Source of the DNA: GCA-2683135 sp964507445
GTDB lineage: Bacteria; Planctomycetota; GCA-002687715
Assembly: GCA_964507445.1 (NCBI GenBank)
Contig: CAZDQF010000001.1
Coordinates: 186,001-250,000 of the forward strand
Reading direction: 5' to 3'
Length of the DNA: 64,000 bases
The notes beneath the pieces were generated by a model, which worked only from the letters and a program-made list of their open reading frames with translations, was not told the origin of the DNA and searched no databases. Positions 16,878 to 25,764 of this stretch are shown in pieces. Each line of letters begins with the position of its first letter. The stretch's first letter is position 1. Both the position numbers and the translations under genes were made by a program.

Positions 16878-18938
16878 CTACCTGGGCTGTTTGCCCAGCA
16901 CCGCGGCCGCGGCGGCGCGGTCACCGGCGGCGGTCAACAACACGGCGAGCTGGGTGCGGGAGAAGGAGTCGCCCGAGAGCGCGACGGAGGCGGTGGCGTG
17001 GCGGATGGCGTCGGCCAGATGTGACCCCGACGCGTCGCTCGTCGGCATCCCGTCGGGCGACGGACTCAGTCCGCCGCTCAGGAGCGCCGCGGCGGCGTCG
17101 TGGAGACCCCGATGCCGAGGGTGTTGGGCGGACGCCCTGGTGAGGACCTCCACCGCGACGACGGCCTCGTCACAGGCCACCAGGCGTGCCGCCAGCGTCG
17201 CCGCGGTGGCGGGTGGCGTGGCCGCGGCGTCGAACCGTGCCGCCATGGCCACCAGACGGGACCGGTCGGCGGAACGGATGCCGCGCCGGACATGATCGGT
17301 GTCGAGGGCGTCGAGGGCGTTGTTCAAGGTGGCGGCGTCGGGTCGCTCCAACGCCTGGGCGCGGATGGCCCAGTCCTCCAACGCTGGTACGAGCAGCAGA
17401 CACATGGCGGGACCCCATCGAGCGGAGGTCTCGACCATGGCCGATGGGTCCAGGCCGGCTTCGCGGAACGCCACAGCGTAGGCGTCCGGCGCCGCTGCAT
17501 GGTGGCGCGGCAGGGCGGTGATGGCCCGCAGCCGGGCGAGGACGGACTCCGGGTGCGGTGGCGTGGACCCGTTGGCGGGCAGGTCCCCTACGGCATCCTG
17601 CACCTGGCGAAACTGCGCGGCGAGCGCCTTGTCCGTGTCCGGCGATATGAGGGTCCGGGCACGCCTCAGGACGTCTCGTGCCTCGGCCCATTCGCCCCGG
17701 GCGATGTGGACCGAGGCCTCGGACACCGCAGCTCGGACGGCGCGATCTTCGCGGAGCTGCCCTTGCCGGCGCACGCTGTCGAATCCCCAGATGACGCCGG
17801 CGCCGAGGATGATCGCCACCAGCACGAGGTAGCTAACGGCCATCGCCAGGCGATGGGCCTTGCGTTCCTCAACGGCACGGCCGCGGGCTTCCGCGGCGTT
17901 CATCTGCGCGTCGTGGACCCGACGCTCGGTGTTGGCGCGGTAGGTGGCTATCCTCTCCGCTACGACCGCGGCATTGGCGGGACGCTGGTCTCGATCAATG
18001 GTAAGGCACGAGCGGGCGAGGTCCACCAGCTCGGCATCGGCGCCGCACCGGTCGAGCCGCGCCTGGGTCTCGACAATCGACTTCTTGACGCTCTCTTCAA
18101 GGGAATCCCGTTCGTGACGCCGGCCGGACCGCTGTCCTGTGAGGACCTCGGCCATGACCGCCCCGAGTGCGAACACGTCGGAGCGCTCGTCGATGGCGAG
18201 CACGTCACCGCGGGCCTGTTCGGGCGACATGTAGGACGGCGTGCCCAGGACGGACCCGGCGATCGAGGAGGTGCCGCTCTTGGATATGGTCATCGTCGGC
18301 GCGGCGCCAGGCAGGTCGTGGGACCCGCTGCCGAGGGTCTTGGCGAACCCCCAATCGACGATCTGCACCTCGCCAAAGGCGCCGACCATGACATTCCCAG
18401 GCTTGAGGTCTCGATGAATGATGCGGTGGGAATGGGCGTACGCCAGCGTCAGGCATATCTGTTCCACCACGCCGATGAAACGTGCCCGTTCCCTCTCCGG
18501 ATCCGCCCGATTGGCGAGGAGATCCGCCAGGGTCTGTCCTTCGATCAACTTCATGCTGAAGAAGGGCCGCTCCTGAAGGGTCATGCCCATCTCGTAGACG
18601 GGCACGATGCCGGGATGCTGAAGGTACGCGCAGACCTGGGCCTCGTTGAGGAAACGGCGGACCATGCTTCGGTTCCCGGCGTAACGGTTGCGCAGGACCT
18701 TGACGGCGACCTCCCGTTCCAGGGGCTCGTCCATGGCCCGATAGACGATGCCGATTCCGCCGCGGGCGATCTCCTCGACCAAGCGGTAACGGCCGCAGAA
18801 CCCGGTGCTCTCCATGGTGGGCACGTCGCTCTCCGTCGCCGGGGTCTGTTCGGGTGACCGGAATGCGTGGGCGATGCCCATGCTCCAGGCGGAGTCCTCA
18901 CCGGAAGAGGGCGGATCTGTTGCGAACGGGTCGTCCAT
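16878..18938 (-). CDS. PknB-type Ser/Thr protein kinase, membrane-anchored
   Basis: The 686-residue product has a kinase domain at about 50-345. It shows a Gly-rich loop ARGGIGIVY, Lys80 in VAVKVL, HRDLKPGN with Asp177, DWG at 195-197 in place of DFG, and a SPEQARG activation-segment end. One membrane helix lies near 366-388. An alanine-rich helical region with TPR-like character follows, predicted outside the inner membrane. I chose the ATG at 18938; a GTG six codons upstream is possible. It is the last gene of a minus-strand run that begins with a secreted protein and an ECF sigma factor and includes a glycosidase and a symporter. Signalling linked to sugar use is inference. Confidence 0.88.
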   Translation of the reverse strand: MDDPFATDPPSSGEDSAWSMGIAHAFRSPEQTPATESDVPTMESTGFCGRYRLVEEIARGGIGIVYRAMDEPLEREVAVKVLRNRYAGNRSMVRRFLNEAQVCAYLQHPGIVPVYEMGMTLQERPFFSMKLIEGQTLADLLANRADPERERARFIGVVEQICLTLAYAHSHRIIHRDLKPGNVMVGAFGEVQIVDWGFAKTLGSGSHDLPGAAPTMTISKSGTSSIAGSVLGTPSYMSPEQARGDVLAIDERSDVFALGAVMAEVLTGQRSGRRHERDSLEESVKKSIVETQARLDRCGADAELVDLARSCLTIDRDQRPANAAVVAERIATYRANTERRVHDAQMNAAEARGRAVEERKAHRLAMAVSYLVLVAIILGAGVIWGFDSVRRQGQLREDRAVRAAVSEASVHIARGEWAEARDVLRRARTLISPDTDKALAAQFRQVQDAVGDLPANGSTPPHPESVLARLRAITALPRHHAAAPDAYAVAFREAGLDPSAMVETSARWGPAMCLLLVPALEDWAIRAQALERPDAATLNNALDALDTDHVRRGIRSADRSRLVAMAARFDAAATPPATAATLAARLVACDEAVVAVEVLTRASAQHPRHRGLHDAAAALLSGGLSPSPDGMPTSDASGSHLADAIRHATASVALSGDSFSRTQLAVLLTAAGDRAAAAAVLGKQPR

Positions 18939-18985
18939 GATTCGGGCAGGAACCACCCGATCGTACCCGGCCAGGGACCGTTTGG

Positions 18986-20596
18986 TCAGCCGGAAAAGAA
19001 CGCCCAGACGAGCCCGACGAACAGCAGGACGATCAACGACCAGACGATCTCGGCGCGCAGCGCGGGCGCCTTGCCGGCGGTCGATTCCGGGAGGGTCGCG
19101 TAGGTCAAGCCCTCAAGCTGTCGGGGCGACGCGGGCGGGCTGCCGAGGCTGACCAAGACCAGGACGACTACGCAAGTGACGAACAGCAGCGCCGCGAAGT
19201 GAAGGAAGTTGATCTCGGAGTAATAGAGCAATGGTCCGGATAGGGACTCTTGATTGATCTCGGCGAGCAACCGTGCGGTGCCGAGCACGAACCCCGTGAT
19301 CATGGCGGACAGTGCTCCTCTGGCGTTGGCGCGCTTCCAGAACACCCCCAACAGAAACGCTGCCGCTATGGGCGGCGCGATGTAGGCCTGGGTCTTTTGC
19401 AGATACTCGTAGAGCGTTGTGGACAACTGGTCCATGAACGGGATCCATGCCAGGCCGAACAGCACCAGGAGCAGGGTCGCGCCCTGACCGACGGCGACCA
19501 GTTGTCGGTCAGTGGCGTCAGGACGCAGCCGCTTGTAGATGTCCCAGGTGACGAGCGTGGAGCAGGAGTTGAAGACCGACGACAAGGAACTCATGAGCGC
19601 CGCGGTCAAGCCGGCTCCGACGAGGCCCCGTAAACCGGCGGGGAGGAGGTTCCCTACCAGCGTGCTGAGCGCCGCATCGGGGTCGGAGAGCTCGAGGTCC
19701 CCGCGCTTGGCCAGGGCCGCCGCGATGATCCCGGGCAGAACGAAGATGAACACCGGCAGGACCTTGAGCAGGGCTGCGAAGATCGTGCCCTTGCGCGCCT
19801 CGTGGATGTCCTTGGCCGCCAGAACCCGCTGGACGATGAACTGGTCCGTGCACCAATACCAGATGCCGAGAATGGGAGCGCCGAGGAGGATGCCGGTCCA
19901 CGGGAAATCCGGGTGAGTCGTCGGCTTCCACATGTTGAGGAACTCCGGCCCCACGGTGGTCTCGATGGCGCTCCATCCGCCAAGCTTGATCAAGCCGGTG
20001 ACGGTGACAGCGACCGCACCGGCGATGAGCACGACCGTCTGCATGAGGTCCGTGTAGAGGACCGCTCGCAGCCCGCCAACGAGCGTGTACAGTCCAGTGG
20101 CCGATACCACGACGAATGCTCCGACCCAGAAGTCGATACCCATCAGTGATTCGAACACGATGCCGCCGGCGGCGATGGTCACCGAGATCTTGGTCAGCAC
20201 GTAGCCGATGATGGAGATGACCGCCAGGTACCAGCGCGCGTTCGAGTCGTACCGACGCTCGAGGAACTCGGGCATGGTGTAGACTCCGCTGCGCAGGTAG
20301 AAGGGCACGAACACCCACCCGAGGAGCAGCAGGATCAGCGACGCCAGGATCTCGAACTGGGCCATCGCCACCCCGCTCTTGGCGCCGGTGCCCGCCAGGC
20401 CCACGAGATGTTCAGACCCGATGTTGGATGCAAAGAGCGACGCGCCGATCACCACCCAACCGACGTTGCGGCCGGCCAGGAAGTAGCTCGACGCCGTGGC
20501 GGTCGTGTCCCGTCGTTGCATGACGACGAAGGCGGTCCCGAACACGATCAGGAAGTAGCCGGCGACGACTATCCAATCCAAGGCCTCGAATACCAT
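18986..20596 (-). CDS. Sodium/solute symporter family (SGLT-like) transporter
   Basis: The 536-residue protein has about 13-14 membrane segments and clear SSS family marks. These are SYFLAGRN near residue 37, ASLFASNIGSEH near 53-63, TMPEFLERRY near 107, and VVGGLRA-like LVGGLRAV near 172. A WYWCTDQFIVQR stretch near 250 is characteristic of the sugar-transporting branch. It should import a sugar or related solute with sodium. It starts six bases after the GH3 glycosidase stop, so hydrolysis outside and uptake of the released sugar are likely coupled. The family call is strong; glucose-type specificity is inference. Confidence 0.9.
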   Translation of the reverse strand: MVFEALDWIVVAGYFLIVFGTAFVVMQRRDTTATASSYFLAGRNVGWVVIGASLFASNIGSEHLVGLAGTGAKSGVAMAQFEILASLILLLLGWVFVPFYLRSGVYTMPEFLERRYDSNARWYLAVISIIGYVLTKISVTIAAGGIVFESLMGIDFWVGAFVVVSATGLYTLVGGLRAVLYTDLMQTVVLIAGAVAVTVTGLIKLGGWSAIETTVGPEFLNMWKPTTHPDFPWTGILLGAPILGIWYWCTDQFIVQRVLAAKDIHEARKGTIFAALLKVLPVFIFVLPGIIAAALAKRGDLELSDPDAALSTLVGNLLPAGLRGLVGAGLTAALMSSLSSVFNSCSTLVTWDIYKRLRPDATDRQLVAVGQGATLLLVLFGLAWIPFMDQLSTTLYEYLQKTQAYIAPPIAAAFLLGVFWKRANARGALSAMITGFVLGTARLLAEINQESLSGPLLYYSEINFLHFAALLFVTCVVVLVLVSLGSPPASPRQLEGLTYATLPESTAGKAPALRAEIVWSLIVLLFVGLVWAFFSG

Positions 20597-20602
20597 CGCT
20601 TC

Positions 20603-22822
20603 TCAGCGGTCGTTCCGAAGCTCGAACCGCCCCCGCAGGGCGCCGACGCGGACCTCGAACCAACCGGGCTCGGCCGTCCAGGAGAGGTCGCGATCCACGA
20701 AGGCGAGGTCGTCCACGGCGATGGTCCACTCGACGCGTTCAACGGCGCCCGGCGCGAGGTCAACCGACCGGAAGCCGCGCAGGCGTTGAACGGGGGGCGT
20801 CACGGAGGCGTGCTCGTCGCGGATGAACAGCAGGACCACATGCCTGCCGGAACGGTCTCCCGCATTGGTGACATCAACCGCGATCCTGACCCTGCCGCCA
20901 GGCATGACGGTGGGGTCGATCTGCAGGTGAGAGTATTCGAAGGTGGTGTAGGACAGCCCGTGCCCGAACGCGAACTGCGGATTGAAAGCGTCGCGTCCGA
21001 AGGCCTTGTCGAAGCGGTCGCTCTCCTTGTGGTCATAGGGCACCAGCGACCCGGGTTTGCGCGGGTAGGTGAACGGAAGCCGCCCGCTCGGGTTGGTCCT
21101 GCCCGTCAGGACGTCCACGATCGCTTGCGCCCCATGAGGCCCCGGCAGGCCCGCGTGGATGATCGCGGCGACGTCCTGGGCGAGCCCATTTATGAGGCGC
21201 GGTCGTCCCTGCAGCAAGACCAGCACCACCGGCTTGCCGGTCTCGATGAGGGCGCGCACCAGTCTTACCTGAGGCGCGGAAAGGGTGAGATCCTCGATGT
21301 CGCCGGGCTTCTCCACGGAGGGTTCTTCGCCGACCACGGCCACCAAAACGTCCGATTGTTCGGCGCTCGCACGGACGGCCTCGAGGTCACCCTCGTCGCT
21401 GATGGTGGCGCCCTGGACGTAGGTGGTGCGGGCAGCGCCTGCTGACCGCCGCAAGGTGGAGAGGACCGTCGGGACCCGAGGAGGATAGGCGGCCGCGTCG
21501 TTTCCTTGCCAGGTCCATGACCACGCCCCGTGGAGCATGGGGACCGAATCGGCTCCTGGTCCGGTGACGAGCAAGCGAAGGCCCGGCGCGAGAGGCAGAA
21601 CGCCGTCGTTCTTCAGCAGCACCATGGACTCGCGGGCGCAACGCAGGCTCAGCGCCCGGTCGCTCTCTCCGCCGGCCGTGGGCGACGGTGCCGGTGTGGT
21701 GTTGAACAGCCCGAGACTTCGCTTCATGCGGAGGATGCGACGAACCGACGCGTCGATGCGCGCCTCCGGAACGGTGCCTTCGCGCACCAACTCCAGGAGT
21801 GCGTCTGTGAAGCTGTAGTCCAGGGGGACCATGCACAGGTCGATCCCGGCTTCGACCGCGATCCGTGCTGCGTCCTTGAGGGTCGGCGCCACGCGGTGCA
21901 TGTCCTTGAGCTTCTTGATGTCCTCCCAGTCGGTGAGGATGACGCCGTCGAATCCGAGCTCGCCGCGCAACATGTCCGTCAGGAGTCGGCGGCTGGCGTG
22001 CACCGGAACGCCGTTGACTTCACCGGAGTTGACCATGACGCTGACCGCCCCGGCTTCGATGCCGGCAACGAACGGCGGTAGGAACACCTCCCGCAGCATG
22101 CGTTCGGGGATCCACGCCGGGGTCCGGTCCTTGCCGCTCAGAGGGAATCCGTATCCGACGAAGTGCTTCAGGCAGGCGCCGACCCGGGCAGGATCGGAGG
22201 GCCCCGTTCCCTGGAGGCCACGCACGGCGGCGGTCGCGAGTCGGCAAGAGAGGTGTGTGTCTTCCCCGTAGGTCTCGAAGAAGCGCGACCACAACGGAGT
22301 GCGCGCGACATCGACTACGGGAGCGAAGTTCCACGGGATTCCGGCCGCCCGTACGTCCTTGGCGGTGACCTCCGCGGCGGCTTCTACGAGCTCCTCGGAC
22401 CACGTGGCGGCCATGCCGAGGTTGTGGGGGAACAACGTTGCCCCACGGGTGTAGTTGGCCCCGTGGACGGCGTCGATTCCGTACACGACCGGTATGCCGA
22501 GGCGGGTCGCGGCCGTGGCCCGGCGGATCGACTCGTGGATGTCAGCCCAATGTCTGGCGTCGAAGGCGACATCCGCGACGTTGAGGATCGACCCGACATG
22601 GCGTTCGGTGATGGCGTGCGCGACCTTGGCGTCATCGAGGACATGAGGGGTGGTCGCCGTTCCGTTGGTCTTGGACAGCGCACCGAGGGCGAGTTGAGTC
22701 ATCTGTCCGACCTTCTCGTCGAGCGTCATGCGCTCGACGAGATGGTCCACCGGATCGGGCTCGGAGGTCCGGCAGGACGCGAGCAGGGCCGCGAGAGATA
22801 AGGTGATCACCGGGATACGCAT
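20603..22822 (-). CDS. GH3 beta-glycosidase, exported lipoprotein
   Basis: The 739-residue protein begins with a lipoprotein signal (LAALLASC). The GH3 N-terminal barrel has GIDAVHGANY near residue 115 and the nucleophile Asp298 in ILTDWED. The alpha/beta C-terminal domain follows, then an FnIII-like end with GHGLSYTTFEYS. Its length and order match BglX-type periplasmic beta-glucosidases. It should release terminal beta-linked sugars from oligosaccharides in the periplasm or at the outer membrane. The symporter gene begins six bases after its stop. The exact linkage and sugar are not readable from sequence. Confidence 0.92.
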   Translation of the reverse strand: MRIPVITLSLAALLASCRTSEPDPVDHLVERMTLDEKVGQMTQLALGALSKTNGTATTPHVLDDAKVAHAITERHVGSILNVADVAFDARHWADIHESIRRATAATRLGIPVVYGIDAVHGANYTRGATLFPHNLGMAATWSEELVEAAAEVTAKDVRAAGIPWNFAPVVDVARTPLWSRFFETYGEDTHLSCRLATAAVRGLQGTGPSDPARVGACLKHFVGYGFPLSGKDRTPAWIPERMLREVFLPPFVAGIEAGAVSVMVNSGEVNGVPVHASRRLLTDMLRGELGFDGVILTDWEDIKKLKDMHRVAPTLKDAARIAVEAGIDLCMVPLDYSFTDALLELVREGTVPEARIDASVRRILRMKRSLGLFNTTPAPSPTAGGESDRALSLRCARESMVLLKNDGVLPLAPGLRLLVTGPGADSVPMLHGAWSWTWQGNDAAAYPPRVPTVLSTLRRSAGAARTTYVQGATISDEGDLEAVRASAEQSDVLVAVVGEEPSVEKPGDIEDLTLSAPQVRLVRALIETGKPVVLVLLQGRPRLINGLAQDVAAIIHAGLPGPHGAQAIVDVLTGRTNPSGRLPFTYPRKPGSLVPYDHKESDRFDKAFGRDAFNPQFAFGHGLSYTTFEYSHLQIDPTVMPGGRVRIAVDVTNAGDRSGRHVVLLFIRDEHASVTPPVQRLRGFRSVDLAPGAVERVEWTIAVDDLAFVDRDLSWTAEPGWFEVRVGALRGRFELRNDR

Positions 22823-22867
22823 CGGATGCTGGTCAGTTCCAAGTTGCAGATCCTACCGCGGGCACCT

Positions 22868-23545
22868 TCACGCAGTGGATTCTCGTTCTCCCTGCCCCGC
22901 CGACAGCGTCAGCGCACGGGCGCTTGCCGAGTACTTGGAGAACTCCTCCCATGTGAGGCCGAGGTCGTTCATGAGCAGCTCCATGAGCGCGGGCCGCACC
23001 TCGGATTCGGTCTTCAATTCGAGGACCGCGGCCCCCGGGATGACCTGGGTGGCCGGCGCCGGGCCCTGGAAGGGTGCGCCTGCTGCGATCGCTGCGCACA
23101 CGGCCGTATCCAGGGTCATGCGGAGCTCGTCGGAGGTCCAAGCCTGCCGGTCGAAGGACACTACGGTGCGTGGTGCCAGCCGGCCGCGGATCACCTCAGC
23201 CCGGAAGAACTCCGTCGGATGACCTCGCTCCGGGACCCTGCCAGCAAACATGCTGTCGAGGTCGGAGAGTTGCCAGGGTGCCCGACGCTTGGAGACCGCG
23301 GTCCCGAGCCGTCGCTTGCGTTCCAGCCACACGGACGACTGTTCGCCGTAGCGACGTGCCCTGTATGTCATGTCCGATCGGTCGTAGAGGCCGTTGAGTA
23401 GATCGAGCTCGGGGTTGTCGAGGTAGATCGTGGTGACGCGATAGGGATCAACAGGCGTGAGCCGCTCGCTTGTCCATCGGCGGATGCCGTCGATGGCCGC
23501 CGCGGACACGATGACCTTCAGTTCTTGCAGGTTGATCTCGGACAC
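22868..23545 (-). CDS. VTC-domain protein, possible polyphosphate polymerase
   Basis: The 225-residue product has the VTC tunnel-domain pattern: TTIYLDNPE near residue 40, TYRARRYG near 60, LERKRR with a later SKRR, and AAVLELKTE near 170. The Arg and Lys residues in these strands would line the tunnel and the Glu would bind metal. In yeast VTC4 this domain makes polyphosphate from ATP; bacterial relatives are mostly untested. The start is a GTG. It follows an ECF sigma factor gene by 76 bases and precedes the GH3 gene by 45. No membrane segment or CYTH partner is seen. Confidence 0.75.
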   Translation of the reverse strand: MSEINLQELKVIVSAAAIDGIRRWTSERLTPVDPYRVTTIYLDNPELDLLNGLYDRSDMTYRARRYGEQSSVWLERKRRLGTAVSKRRAPWQLSDLDSMFAGRVPERGHPTEFFRAEVIRGRLAPRTVVSFDRQAWTSDELRMTLDTAVCAAIAAGAPFQGPAPATQVIPGAAVLELKTESEVRPALMELLMNDLGLTWEEFSKYSASARALTLSAGQGERESTA

Positions 23546-23621
23546 ACAGCAGGTTCAATTCTCACCTCGGTTTCGGACCGGAAATCCCCCGTCCCGTCAG
23601 CGGCCCGAACCGGGCATTTCG

Positions 23622-24296
23622 CTACTCCAGAAGGGCGAGAAGGCGGAGGCACTCGCGGTCCACCGCGTCGTTGGGTCCGGGTAGGTGAAACCGGACCTCT
23701 TCCCTGAGCGCACGCTTGAACTCCTTGCGCGCCTTGCGGAGTTCCTCGTGCAGTTGGGTGGGATCGGCGTCCCACGTCTGCGCGATCTCGCGCACCGGCA
23801 TCCCCGCAGCGAAGCGGAGATGGAGCAGCTTGATTCGGCGTTCACCGTCCTGACCATCCCTGAGCGCCCAGGTACGTTGCCGCTCTCCAGCGCGGTCGAG
23901 GACCGACTGGGCCCAAGCGCGATCAAACACACGGGAGAGGCTCTCCTCCCCTCCATCCGGGTCGAAGTCGCTGGGTGGGTTCACCTCTCGGACGATGCCG
24001 ACGCGTTCCTCGTGACGTCGCGCCACATTGCGGACGACGCCATAGAGGAACGTGCGAAAGCTGGCGTTTCGACTGTCATCGAGCCGGTTCAGCGCGCCGG
24101 AATCGCGGAAGCACTCGAGAAACACGTCCTGCACCGCGTCATCCAAGCGCTCGGCGAGACGGCCGCCACGCCAGCGGGCGGCCATGTAGGCGCGCACCAC
24201 GTCCAGGTACACGGACGCGAAGTCATCGCGGGCGGTTTGGTCACCACCAGCGGCGTTCCGGACCATGGTCCAGCAGGTGTCTTCCTCGGGTCTCAC
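23622..24296 (-). CDS. ECF-family RNA polymerase sigma factor
   Basis: The 224-residue product has a sigma region 2 with LDDAVQDVFLECF near residue 50, and FRTFLYGVVRNVARRH near 80. It ends in a region 4 with PVREIAQTWDADPTQLHEELRKAR near 175. No anti-sigma gene is beside it, which is common for planctomycete ECF groups that are controlled by linked kinases or by extensions. Two kinase genes occur in the window, one in the same run of genes. The start is a GTG; an ATG ten codons later would shorten it. Its target promoters are unknown. Confidence 0.82.
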   Translation of the reverse strand: MRPEEDTCWTMVRNAAGGDQTARDDFASVYLDVVRAYMAARWRGGRLAERLDDAVQDVFLECFRDSGALNRLDDSRNASFRTFLYGVVRNVARRHEERVGIVREVNPPSDFDPDGGEESLSRVFDRAWAQSVLDRAGERQRTWALRDGQDGERRIKLLHLRFAAGMPVREIAQTWDADPTQLHEELRKARKEFKRALREEVRFHLPGPNDAVDRECLRLLALLE

Positions 24297-24333
24297 TGAC
24301 GGCTCTGGGGCCGTTGATGCTATCAGACCGGCG

Positions 24334-25287
24334 TCACTGGAAGGTGAACGGACGGATCGGAGTGAAGTCGATCATCCCCGACGCCCGTTGTTGGGCGCCG
24401 ATGGTCCAGACGTCGAGTCCCGTCAGACCGGCTACGAACCCGCCGGGTATGGCCGAAGACGTGGTCCCGGACCCGCTGAGGAACCCGCCGAACGGCGGCA
24501 CTCCGGTGACCGCCGCAGCGAGCTGCGAATTGAAGTCGGCGGGAGCGATGAACAGACCACCCAGGGAGCCCATCCCGGGCATGGTGGCGTTGGCGGTATC
24601 GAGGGAGTAGAAGATCCCGAACTGCGCCACAGGCTCGCCGAAGTCAAGGCCCAGGGTGAGGTCAAGCGTTGACGGGTCCTGAGAGATCTCGACGCCGAAG
24701 GTCCGGCGGAACACGACGTCGTCGAAGTGTCCGGCGCCGGCGGCGAGGCTGGGTTGCAGATAGAGGATCAGTGGTTGGACCGACGTCGTTCCGGGCGGAG
24801 CGATACCGATCACGGGTTGGTTGTCGTACCAGGTATCGGTGGCGAACGTGCCGTCGAGAATGGTCCTTTCGACGCCACCGATTTCGGTCTGGGTCGCATC
24901 GAAGAATGCGATCTTCATGACGCACCAGTTGTCGTTGGGCGCACCCACGCCGGCGATCGCGTCGCCGCTGTAGTGATGCGAGAAGCAATCGAGTTCATAG
25001 ACCTCGCCGGGGCTGGCCGGGAAGGACTGAAATACGCCGGATACGTTGAAGACGCCGGCTCCCCAGAAACCTCCGAAGATGGACACCAGGTAGTTGCCTG
25101 AGTTTGGGACGAACTGGGGCGGGTTGTTCGTCTCCACGAAGGCGTTCCCGAATGGCCCCCAGCCGAGGAAGGCGCCAAATTCGAACCCAGGGTTCGTGAC
25201 CAGGTTCGGCCCCTGGGCAGGGGCCGCCGCGGCGAACAACACAGTCAGGGACAGCAGGACCGGCAGCGAACGAGTCAGGCAACGCAT
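24334..25287 (-). CDS. Secreted beta-rich protein, paralog B
   Basis: The 317-residue product has a signal peptide ending AAPAQG, then NLVTNPGFEFG. It matches the product of 15882-16811 along its whole length, with the same NVSGVFQ, HHYSGDA, GG.ERTILDGTFATD and LILYLQP blocks. The two genes lie in inverse orientation about 7.5 kb apart. It is the first gene of a minus-strand run leading to the ECF sigma factor, VTC protein, GH3 enzyme, symporter and kinase. A carbohydrate-binding role is suggested by the CBM4/9-like opening but not shown. Confidence 0.72.
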   Translation of the reverse strand: MRCLTRSLPVLLSLTVLFAAAAPAQGPNLVTNPGFEFGAFLGWGPFGNAFVETNNPPQFVPNSGNYLVSIFGGFWGAGVFNVSGVFQSFPASPGEVYELDCFSHHYSGDAIAGVGAPNDNWCVMKIAFFDATQTEIGGVERTILDGTFATDTWYDNQPVIGIAPPGTTSVQPLILYLQPSLAAGAGHFDDVVFRRTFGVEISQDPSTLDLTLGLDFGEPVAQFGIFYSLDTANATMPGMGSLGGLFIAPADFNSQLAAAVTGVPPFGGFLSGSGTTSSAIPGGFVAGLTGLDVWTIGAQQRASGMIDFTPIRPFTFQ

Positions 25288-25500
25288 CAGTGAGGTCTCC
25301 CGAGCGAGGGCAACTTGGTGTGGTTCCGCAGCATGGGGAGCTTCCGGTCAGAATGGTGTTTCGGAGGCAAAATAGCCCCGGAAGGAGAGGTCCCGGCGGG
25401 AGCCCGTGCATGGGCCGCACCGCCTGGCACGCGAGCAGCGATCATTCGGATGAGGGCATCCCTCGTTGAACAGGCAGGTGCGGTGCCGACTCGCGCTCGA
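25288..25500. other. Spacer between tRNA and secreted protein
   Basis: A 213-base stretch that must hold the promoter of the minus-strand secreted-protein run. I see no RNA gene or credible coding frame in it. Confidence 0.4.
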
Positions 25501-25574
25501 TGGGCCCTCCAGGACTCGAACCTGGGACCTGGCGATTATGAGTCGCTTGCTCTGACCGACTGAGCTAAGGGCCC
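25501..25574 (-). tRNA. tRNA with CAU anticodon, probably tRNA-Ile2 (lysidine type)
   Basis: The minus strand folds into a full cloverleaf. The acceptor is GGGCCCT with AGGGCCC, the D arm is GCTC...GAGC, the anticodon stem GCGA/TCGC encloses CTCATAA, and the T arm is CCAGG, TTCGAGT, CCTGG. The discriminator base is A and no CCA is encoded. The CAU anticodon allows elongator Met or Ile2. C4-G69 and C5-G68 pairs, which favour TilS recognition, and similarity to E. coli ileX point to Ile2. An initiator tRNA is excluded by the paired 1-72 position and the absence of the GGG/CCC anticodon stem. Confidence 0.92.
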
Positions 25575-25584
25575 TGAGGGGTGC

Positions 25585-25612
25585 ATTGTTGAGGGCCGTG
25601 GCGACACGTCAA
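25585..25612 (-). promoter_or_regulatory. Sigma70-type promoter for the tRNA
   Basis: On the minus strand TTGACG (25612-25607) and AACAAT (25590-25585) are 16 bases apart, with the -10 box ten bases before the tRNA 5' end. The same TTGACG -35 box occurs ahead of nusA. Confidence 0.6.
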
Positions 25613-25653
25613 GGCGTTCGAGGCAGTTTCGGCGGGCGGGCCGGAATTGGACC

Positions 25654-25689
25654 AAAAAACAGGGTCGGTCGCCCCCACGCGACCGACCC
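25654..25689 (-). terminator. Strong rho-independent terminator after the RpoE-like gene
   Basis: On the minus strand GGGTCGGTCG pairs perfectly with CGACCGACCC (10 bp, 8-base loop) and is followed by TGTTTTTT. It lies 75 bases after the sigma factor stop and before the tRNA promoter. Confidence 0.9.
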
Positions 25690-25764
25690 TTCGCACCAAT
25701 GGTGCCGTTGCCTTCCCCCTCGGCCCCGCTTGCCATGGGGCCGGAAGTCTGCTTCCGGGAGGTG

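Noticed and set aside
17100..18857. A 585-codon plus-strand open frame
   Set aside because: It lies wholly antisense to the Ser/Thr kinase gene, has no recognisable domain and reflects high GC at third positions.
25425..25445. TGGCACG as a sigma54 -24 box
   Set aside because: No GC element with TTGC follows at the required spacing.
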